64,000 nt of DNA from Ketobacter sp. MCCC 1A13808. Lineage in GTDB: Bacteria > Pseudomonadota > Gammaproteobacteria > Pseudomonadales > Ketobacteraceae. The notes under the pieces are model-generated. The model worked only from the letters and a program-made list of their open reading frames with translations, did no database searches and was not told the DNA's origin. Each line of letters starts with the position of its first letter. Position 1 is the first letter of the stretch. The stretch is taken from NCBI RefSeq assembly GCF_009746715.1, contig NZ_VRKW01000007.1, forward strand, positions 1 through 64,000. The letters run 5' to 3'. The position numbers and the translations under genes are program-made. Shown in pieces: positions 58,229-64,000 of the stretch.

Positions 58229-59377
58229 ATGAAGAAAATGAAGATTGTTATGGCAACTGACTACCCTATCGGCGGTGAGAAAATTGATGGCGGCGTGCAG
58301 GCGGTTTCCAGTTATATCGTAAACGGCCTGAAGAAAATTGAAGAAGTAGACCTGAGTATTATTACCTTCCGTTCCAATATTTCCGAACCGGAAGAAGCCA
58401 TAGAGGATGGCATCCGCATTCATGTCCTGCCCAGAGCAAAACGGGGCGGCAACCTCACCTTCTACCGAAGCGACTTCAAATCCTTTATGGCATGCGTGAA
58501 TCAGATTAAACCCGACCTCATCCATGCCCAGGATGCCAGCGTTGAGGGCTATCTGGCTTCGAAATCCGGCTACCCCTCCATGGTTACATTCCATGGCATG
58601 ATCAGCGAAGATGCCAAATACCGAGCAACCTTCAAAGACCGCATGCGTTTCCGCCTGATTAGCTGGATAGCGGAAAGATATTGCGTCAAAAGCCCGAACC
58701 CTAAAATCCTTATCAGCCCTTATGTAAAACGTCATTACGGGGATCGATTAAAAGGAAAATGCGTTCATATCCCGAACCCCATCAAGAACAAGTTCTATGA
58801 AGTGGTTCGCCAGGAAGAGCCGGGGCGGATTTTGTACGCTGGCAAGTTGATCCGCAGGAAAGGTATAACTGACTTGATTCAGGCACTCGGTACGCTGGAC
58901 AAGAGCCTGGAATTCAAGCTGTTTCTGGCAGGTGCGCTCAACGACGAAGCCTACGTTAACCAGATTAAGTTACTGATAAAGCAGCTCAAGCTCGAGGATC
59001 GAGTTGAATTTCTTGGTCTGATCAATGAAACTCAGATTTTGGAGGAGTTTTCAAAAGCGTCCATGCTGGTTCTGCCCTCCTATCAAGAGACGGCACCGAT
59101 GGTCATTCAGCAAGCAATGGCGGCAAAAGTAGCGGTCGCTGCAACCCGAATCTGCGGTGTACCTGACCAGCTTGAAAACGGAGACTGTGGATTGCTTTTT
59201 GAGGCCGGTGATATTGAAGGCTGCCGCCAACAAATTCACAAGCTGATAACTGATCAAGAATTCAGAAACAACCTCGTAGAGCGGGCTTATATCAAGGCCA
59301 AGAACACCTTCTACGCGGACAAAGTGGTTGCAGAGACCGTTGATTTCTACAAATCGGTTCTGGGATGGTCCCCCTAG
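58229..59377 (+). CDS. Glycosyltransferase family 4 (GT-B)
   Basis: A 382-residue retaining glycosyltransferase acting on a nucleotide-sugar in the cytoplasm. The N-terminal domain shows MATDYPIGGEKIDGGVQAVSSYI and the DLIHAQDAS segment. The C-terminal donor domain has GRILYAGKLIRRKGITDLI, VEFLGLINETQI, and the E-x7-E motif region (PSYQETAPMVIQQAMAAKVAV). It probably builds a surface or exopolysaccharide, glycan or glycolipid; acceptor unknown. No other glycan gene is near, which is unusual for such enzymes. Confidence 0.87.
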   Translation: MKKMKIVMATDYPIGGEKIDGGVQAVSSYIVNGLKKIEEVDLSIITFRSNISEPEEAIEDGIRIHVLPRAKRGGNLTFYRSDFKSFMACVNQIKPDLIHAQDASVEGYLASKSGYPSMVTFHGMISEDAKYRATFKDRMRFRLISWIAERYCVKSPNPKILISPYVKRHYGDRLKGKCVHIPNPIKNKFYEVVRQEEPGRILYAGKLIRRKGITDLIQALGTLDKSLEFKLFLAGALNDEAYVNQIKLLIKQLKLEDRVEFLGLINETQILEEFSKASMLVLPSYQETAPMVIQQAMAAKVAVAATRICGVPDQLENGDCGLLFEAGDIEGCRQQIHKLITDQEFRNNLVERAYIKAKNTFYADKVVAETVDFYKSVLGWSP

Positions 59378-59424
59378 GGCATACGCAATGCCCCCCTTAT
59401 GCCGATTCGAAGAAGGAGTATCGA

Positions 59425-60042
59425 ATGCAAAGTTCCGAGCTAACGCCTATTTTTCCTCTGAACACCCCTATTTTCCCCGGCTGCAAAATGCACCTTCAGA
59501 TTTTTGAACAACGCTATCTGGATATGGTGTCTCGCTGTATGCGCCAGGGCAGCGGGTTTATCGTGGCGTTACTTTGCCCCGGCTCGGAACAACAGGAAGT
59601 CAACCGGCCCGGGCAGGCTGCCGACGACAACGTCCCCTTCTATTTAGTGGGAACCTATGTTGTCATTACTGATTTCGGCCAACTGGGCAACGGATTGCTG
59701 TCGATCACCATCGAAGGGCAAACACGCCAACAGCTGGAACAAATCCGGCTGCAGGACAACGGGCTATGGATAGGCACATCACATGTCATTTCCGATGAAG
59801 GTGAACTCTCAGCAGATCCGCCGCAACCATTCCGCGAGCTACTAAAAGAATTACTGGAATTGAGCGGCATGAATAAATTAATCACCGACCCGCACAAGCT
59901 TGATTCCCAGCAACTCATGAACTATTTGATCATGCTGCTGCCACTGGCATCGTCTACGAAGCAATCACTCCTCACTACGAATAACCTGAAACAACGGTGC
60001 GACGATTTACTCGACTGTCTGGAACATATGGCTCAAAAATAA
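59425..60042 (+). CDS. Lon N-terminal-domain protein (LON substrate-binding domain)
   Basis: A 205-residue protein made only of the substrate-binding domain found at the N-terminus of Lon protease, with no ATPase or peptidase. Family features are IFPLNTPIFPGCKMHLQIFEQRYLDM and ITIEGQTR. The start at 59425 has AGAAGGAG upstream; upstream open codons overlap the glycosyltransferase end. Stand-alone LON-domain proteins are common in gammaproteobacteria and their role is unknown. Confidence 0.9.
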   Translation: MQSSELTPIFPLNTPIFPGCKMHLQIFEQRYLDMVSRCMRQGSGFIVALLCPGSEQQEVNRPGQAADDNVPFYLVGTYVVITDFGQLGNGLLSITIEGQTRQQLEQIRLQDNGLWIGTSHVISDEGELSADPPQPFRELLKELLELSGMNKLITDPHKLDSQQLMNYLIMLLPLASSTKQSLLTTNNLKQRCDDLLDCLEHMAQK

Positions 60043-60169
60043 TCCGTTTGTTTGCCGCTTATCGACATCCGGTTAAAATTTCGTTACCAGAATTTCTCCA
60101 GAAGCTGGACTCGAAGCAGTATAATACCGGCCAATTTTAATCCGGTATGGAATGCCTCAGGAGTAGACC

Positions 60170-60925
60170 ATGATAAAACAAAACATTTTGAAATTTACCG
60201 TCGCTAGTACCCTTATGTGCAGTGCCTCTGCGTTTGCCTATCAATACGAAGTGGGCGGCGATTTTGGCAGAGTAGACAGCCCGAACGACGATGACACCAT
60301 TTTTTCTCTAAGCGGCACCGTGTATATGGAAAATGTGGCAGACCAGGATGGTCCACGCAAAGCCTACCCATTTTTGGCAAAATCGTCGTACGCCAGTTTC
60401 GATTATTCGGACAATGGAGACGACGATGAAGACATGACCGTCAGTGGTCGTTATCTGTTTGATCCGGTTAAAGGGTACTTTATAGACGGATCATTGGTTG
60501 CCGGTAACGTTGATATATTAACCGTCCTGGGCGGTATGTATCTTACCGATACCTCGACTGTTGAAGGCGGACTGATCCGTTACACGACTGGAGGTGACGA
60601 CGAATTCCTATTGCATGCCGCCTATGAAAATCTATATTCGCTGGGTACTAACGGCAATATTATGGGCACCGCCTCGCTCACATTGGGGGACATCCGGATT
60701 ATTGACCTGAGCGCGATGTACTTTATAAATTACGATCTCGGATTGGGGCTGGGGTTTGCCGATACCAGCGTTGATGACAACTCCAGTCAAGACAGCCAGG
60801 ATCTCACGCTCCAGGTCAGCTATTTTCCCCAACCCAATCTTGAACTGTACGGTTCATACGAAAATTCAGACTATGACGGCGGCGATCTGGATACCTTTTT
60901 GTTTGGTGCAAATTTCCGTCTCTGA
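60170..60925 (+). CDS. Putative outer-membrane porin-like beta-barrel protein
   Basis: A 251-residue protein with signal peptide (ending SASAFA at about 23) and repeated amphipathic strands typical of a barrel of about ten to fourteen strands (EVGGDFGRVD, VSGRYLFDPVKGYFIDGSL, LQVSYFPQPNLELYGSYE), ending FGANFRL. Loops are rich in Asp (SPNDDDT, DNGDDDED), which may bind cations. It resembles the putative porin family of gammaproteobacteria; substrate unknown. AGGAG stands eight bases before the ATG. A long inverted repeat follows at 60962. Confidence 0.8.
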   Translation: MIKQNILKFTVASTLMCSASAFAYQYEVGGDFGRVDSPNDDDTIFSLSGTVYMENVADQDGPRKAYPFLAKSSYASFDYSDNGDDDEDMTVSGRYLFDPVKGYFIDGSLVAGNVDILTVLGGMYLTDTSTVEGGLIRYTTGGDDEFLLHAAYENLYSLGTNGNIMGTASLTLGDIRIIDLSAMYFINYDLGLGLGFADTSVDDNSSQDSQDLTLQVSYFPQPNLELYGSYENSDYDGGDLDTFLFGANFRL

Positions 60926-61315
60926 TGCTTAGGTCGTTCCATTCATAAAAATTTAACCGGTATCGGTCATTGGTTTGTATTCTTCACACAAATCAATGAC
61001 CGATCACCTCATTTAATATTCGCACCTTTTAATGCACTGAAAACGACAAAGCGCCACCGGATTTGTCCACTTCAACCTGCTTTCGCACCTCACGAAACAC
61101 GTTATATTTTTCTCTTATTAGCCTCGAAAATTTCACTGGTTTAAGACTCTGTGATCGACCCCTCAAATACAAAACTAAAATTATTTTTGCGTTTTACTGC
61201 ACACCCAACTTTCTATAATGCGCTTGGAAGACTCTATTAAATATTATTGTATTTTTAATTTGCACCACGTTTTAGCACCCAAAAATCTGTAATCCATTCT
61301 ACCGACAGGAGAGCG
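60926..61315. other. Intergenic region before the quinohemoprotein gene
   Basis: About 390 AT-rich bases without a gene. It holds the long inverted repeat at 60962-61004 after the porin gene and a consensus -10 TATAAT at 61214-61219, about 95 bases before the ATG of the dehydrogenase, with TTTACT 15 bases upstream as a poor -35. Nothing else was recognised. Confidence 0.45.
60962..61004 (+). terminator. Long inverted repeat after the porin gene
   Basis: ATCGGTCATTGGTTTGT (60962-60978) pairs with ACAAATCAATGACCGAT (60988-61004), 16 of 17, around a nine-base loop. It lacks a U-tract but its position favours a transcript end. Confidence 0.55.
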
Positions 61316-63955
61316 ATGATGGATAATCGCCAAAGATCACTCCGGCATGCGGGGATGCTGGTGATCGCGCTAGGTTCACTTACCCTGAGCAACACCCTTC
61401 ACGCCAAAGAATTAATTTTTGAAGACAAACTCGATTCCCTGCAGCAGTTCACTGACTCCGGAAGCCTTTCGGTCGGAAGCAATGGCGTTCGATTACGAGG
61501 CGGATTTTGGGGCAGCAGTGATGGCGCCATAACCTCTCACCCGATTCAGATCGAGGGCTATCAAAATCTGGAGATTTCCTTCCAGCATTTCACCAACCGA
61601 TTGGACAACGATGAATCCGGCATGGCCGCTTATTCAGTAGATGGATCTGAGTTGGTGACACTTTCATCTACTAATTCTGCAAACGGAAACGCGACTTTTG
61701 CGTTGAACGGTATACCGCAAAATGCACAAACCCTGACGCTTCATTTTTCTGTCGATACCAGCAGTTTCTTTGAAAGTTATCGGGTTCAGAATATCAAACT
61801 GAAAGGCGAACGGCCTGATCCTACTGATCCTACCGATCCTGGTGAGGGACCTGATGTTACTGCAGGTCAACAACAGTATCTGTTCCAATGTGCCAGCTGC
61901 CATGGTGAAACGGCTGAAGGTGATCCAATTGGCGTCCCCTTAAACGTGCCCCTGAATAAAGCGGCCGCGATTACTGCTACCCATAACACAATGCCGCCAA
62001 TCGACCCCTCCGCCTGTGATCTCGATTGTGCGACTGAAATTGTGGAATACCTGGCGCTAACTTATTGGGGTGATACCGACCCGGAAGAACCGACCGATCC
62101 AGTGGACCCGGAGCCAACAGGACCGATTCTGGGCGAAGGCACGCCGGACGCTGGCCGCTGTACTGACAGTGTCGATTTGTCTGCTCCCATTCTATCCAAT
62201 AGCCTGGGCTTTGATCTGGAAAACACCCGCAACGCGGTATCGGCCATTAACTCTTCTAATGTCGATCAGCTCGAATTCAAATTTGCACACGTTGCCCCGA
62301 ACACGGAATCCAAACGTGGTGCACCAGCAGTAACAGAGCAAGCCGTGTTCGTGATCGGAAGCAACAGCCTACATGCCGTCAATCGCACCACAGGTTGTGA
62401 ATATTGGCAGTACGAAAGTGAGTTCGAACTGCGGACTTCATCCGTTCTCTATGAACCCAGTATCGGCATGGTGTTTGTCGGAGATCGAGACGGCAGTGTC
62501 CATGCAGTGGACGCAAAATCCGGTCAATTACGCTGGAAGGATTTCGCCGGTATCGACGACAGCGAACCGAGCCAGGCACGCCAGATGTTAACCGGCGGTA
62601 TGCTGTTCCATGACGGCAAATTGATTGTACCTGTTAGCAGTATCGAGGTATTCACACCGATCGTTGAACCGTGCTGTGATAATCACGGTATGGTACGTGC
62701 CTACGACGCCCTTACCGGCATGGATCTATGGCAATACCATACCACCGAAGCAGCGATGATCTATGGCGATTTCCAAGGCCCGAGCGGGGCACCGGTCTGG
62801 TCGACTCCGACCATTGATGTCGCACGCAACTCGGTTTATTTCGGCACTGGCCAGAACTATTCTGAACCCGCTACGATGACCTCGGACGCGATCATCGCAG
62901 TGGATCTGGACACGGGCAAAGAAAAATGGATATTCCAGGCCCGGACGGGAGACGTTTGGACGCTCTTCAATGACGACTCGTTAACCGGGCTGGATTTTGA
63001 CTTCGGTGCTTCACCGATTCTGGTGCAGGATGGACGCACACTCATAGCCGGTGACAAAAGCGGCACCGTCTACTCCCTGAATCCGGAAAGCGGTGCATTA
63101 AACTGGAAACGTCAACTCGGCGTGGGCAGCAAGCTGGGCGGTGTTCACTGGAATATGGCAGCGGATGCGAGTCGAGTTTACGTGGGGATTGCTGATAAAG
63201 CCCCAGCGTTGATTGATCCGGACATCGCCATGCCGGATGAAGAACGACCCGGGGTATTTGCATTGGACCTGAACACCGGTGACATCCTTTGGGAACAACA
63301 CCCTACCCATATGTACCAGGGCGAAGAATTCAACTCCTCTTTCTCCGCGTCTGTCGCCGTGACCAATGATGTTGTTTTCGCAGGCTCACTGGATGGTGTA
63401 ATGCACGCATTTAAGTCCAGTGACGGCACACCCTTGTGGACGTTCGACACAGACACCCGTGTGCAGGGCATCAACGGCATCCTGGGCAGCGGCGGCACCA
63501 TCGACTCAGTCGGGCCAGTGATCGGCGGCAGTAATCTGTTGATCAACTCAGGCTACAACGTGTTTGGCGGTGAAACCCAATACCAGGGCGGCCCCGGAAA
63601 CGCGACCTTCGTACTCGGTTTGCCTGAATCAAGCGAGCCCACAGACCCGGAAGAACCTACAGACCCGGTCGACCCGACAGAGCCCACCGAGCCGGAAGAA
63701 CCCACAGACCCGGTTGACCCGACAGAGCCCACCGAGCCGGATTTCACAGTCGGCGCCGAGCTATATGAGCAGCAGTGCTCGGGATGTCATGGTGACCAGG
63801 CACAGGGCGGCACCTTTCCCGCACTGGATCAGGCGACGGACTTCGAAGGCTTCGTAGGGGAAACCACTGACACGATGCCACCACGCAATCCAGGCTCCTG
63901 CGATACGCAATGCGCAACGGCTATCGCGGAGTATCTGAGAGCCACTTACTGGTAG
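61316..63955 (+). CDS. Secreted di-heme PQQ beta-propeller dehydrogenase (quinohemoprotein)
   Basis: An 879-residue exported protein. Signal peptide (about 1-29), a beta-sandwich domain that may bind a polymer or sugar (30-160), cytochrome c 1 (CASCH at 192-196, axial Met226), a Pro/Thr/Glu/Asp linker, a PQQ-type beta-propeller (about 275-765, repeats such as AVDAKSGQLRWKDF, AVDLDTGKEKW, SLNPESGALNW, ALDLNTGDILW), a second Pro/Glu/Thr-rich linker and cytochrome c 2 (CSGCH at 821-825, Met854). The layout resembles polyvinyl alcohol dehydrogenases, which oxidise secondary alcohols and pass electrons to heme. ATG 61316 has AGGAG; ATG 61319 is equally possible. Confidence 0.85.
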   Translation: MMDNRQRSLRHAGMLVIALGSLTLSNTLHAKELIFEDKLDSLQQFTDSGSLSVGSNGVRLRGGFWGSSDGAITSHPIQIEGYQNLEISFQHFTNRLDNDESGMAAYSVDGSELVTLSSTNSANGNATFALNGIPQNAQTLTLHFSVDTSSFFESYRVQNIKLKGERPDPTDPTDPGEGPDVTAGQQQYLFQCASCHGETAEGDPIGVPLNVPLNKAAAITATHNTMPPIDPSACDLDCATEIVEYLALTYWGDTDPEEPTDPVDPEPTGPILGEGTPDAGRCTDSVDLSAPILSNSLGFDLENTRNAVSAINSSNVDQLEFKFAHVAPNTESKRGAPAVTEQAVFVIGSNSLHAVNRTTGCEYWQYESEFELRTSSVLYEPSIGMVFVGDRDGSVHAVDAKSGQLRWKDFAGIDDSEPSQARQMLTGGMLFHDGKLIVPVSSIEVFTPIVEPCCDNHGMVRAYDALTGMDLWQYHTTEAAMIYGDFQGPSGAPVWSTPTIDVARNSVYFGTGQNYSEPATMTSDAIIAVDLDTGKEKWIFQARTGDVWTLFNDDSLTGLDFDFGASPILVQDGRTLIAGDKSGTVYSLNPESGALNWKRQLGVGSKLGGVHWNMAADASRVYVGIADKAPALIDPDIAMPDEERPGVFALDLNTGDILWEQHPTHMYQGEEFNSSFSASVAVTNDVVFAGSLDGVMHAFKSSDGTPLWTFDTDTRVQGINGILGSGGTIDSVGPVIGGSNLLINSGYNVFGGETQYQGGPGNATFVLGLPESSEPTDPEEPTDPVDPTEPTEPEEPTDPVDPTEPTEPDFTVGAELYEQQCSGCHGDQAQGGTFPALDQATDFEGFVGETTDTMPPRNPGSCDTQCATAIAEYLRATYW
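63646..63741 (+). repeat. Two 48-bp direct repeats coding a Pro/Glu/Thr/Asp linker
   Basis: The linker units EEPTDPVDPTEPTEPE are encoded by two nearly identical 48-base copies. They join the propeller to the C-terminal cytochrome and probably give flexibility or protease-resistant spacing. Confidence 0.75.
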
Positions 63956-63970
63956 CCTTTGATCAGCAAC

Positions 63971-64000
63971 AAAAAAGGCAGGCTGAGAAACCAGTCTGCC
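63971..64000 (+). terminator. Terminator of the quinohemoprotein gene, cut by window end
   Basis: GGCAGGCTG (63977-63985) pairs with CAGTCTGCC (63992-64000), with one G-U pair, and is preceded by six A. A matching T-tract would lie beyond the window. Confidence 0.6.

Overview
The window is chromosomal DNA of a gammaproteobacterium. The clearest sign is the block cca - folM - folK - folB - plsY - tsaD - rpsU - yqeY - dnaG - rpoD - tRNA(CAU), which keeps the gene order of the macromolecular-synthesis region of Pseudomonas and its relatives. Wax-ester-synthase-like and FabR-like genes, very large calcium-binding surface proteins, a quinohemoprotein and a chemosensory cluster suggest a free-living, probably aquatic, lipid-using bacterium of the Marinobacter/Alcanivorax/Ketobacter kind. 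The genus is an inference; no marker here fixes it.

Layout. 1-124: end of an insertion sequence that has cut off the C-terminus of a wax ester synthase/diacylglycerol acyltransferase gene (111-1337). A FabR/DesT-type regulator faces it across a region with two matching operator-like sites. 2.3-14.6 kb: an EamA transporter with a terminator in its leader, then the housekeeping block (CCA addition, folate, phospholipid, t6A, ribosomal protein S21, primase, sigma-70, one tRNA). 14.7-21.7 kb: thioesterase-like protein, small membrane protein, Zur-like regulator, SulP transporter with a tandem universal stress protein, and an RsbQ-like hydrolase beside a soluble PAS hybrid kinase.

21.7-42.1 kb: a colinear minus-strand surface locus. 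It encodes a 2250-residue secreted protein (seven Ig-like repeats, a long thrombospondin-type-3 calcium-binding region and a GlyGly-CTERM-like tail), a small outer-membrane barrel, a 2459-residue RTX-type adhesin with fourteen near-identical 100-residue repeats, two different ABC exporters and one HlyD adaptor. Two exporters with one adaptor recall the atypical MARTX secretion system. The outer-membrane TolC partner is not in the window.

42.5-57.7 kb, still minus strand: a 1415-residue hybrid kinase (CHASE-PAS-PAS-GAF-HisKA-HATPase-REC-REC-HPt), a lipoprotein, and a chemosensory operon in the order STAS, CheY, CheA, CheW, CheW, soluble PAS-MCP, CheR, CheD, CheB, short membrane MCP. No cheZ or cheC is present. 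58.2-64.0 kb, plus strand: GT4 glycosyltransferase, Lon-N-domain protein, outer-membrane barrel, and a secreted di-heme PQQ beta-propeller dehydrogenase resembling polyvinyl alcohol dehydrogenase.

No CRISPR array, prophage or rRNA operon was seen. The most interesting parts are the giant-protein/two-exporter surface locus, the RsbQ-hybrid-kinase pair, the C-terminal tail shared by CheD and one MCP, the IS-truncated lipid gene with its operator pair, and two unexplained structured intergenic regions (near 42.2 kb and 58.05 kb).
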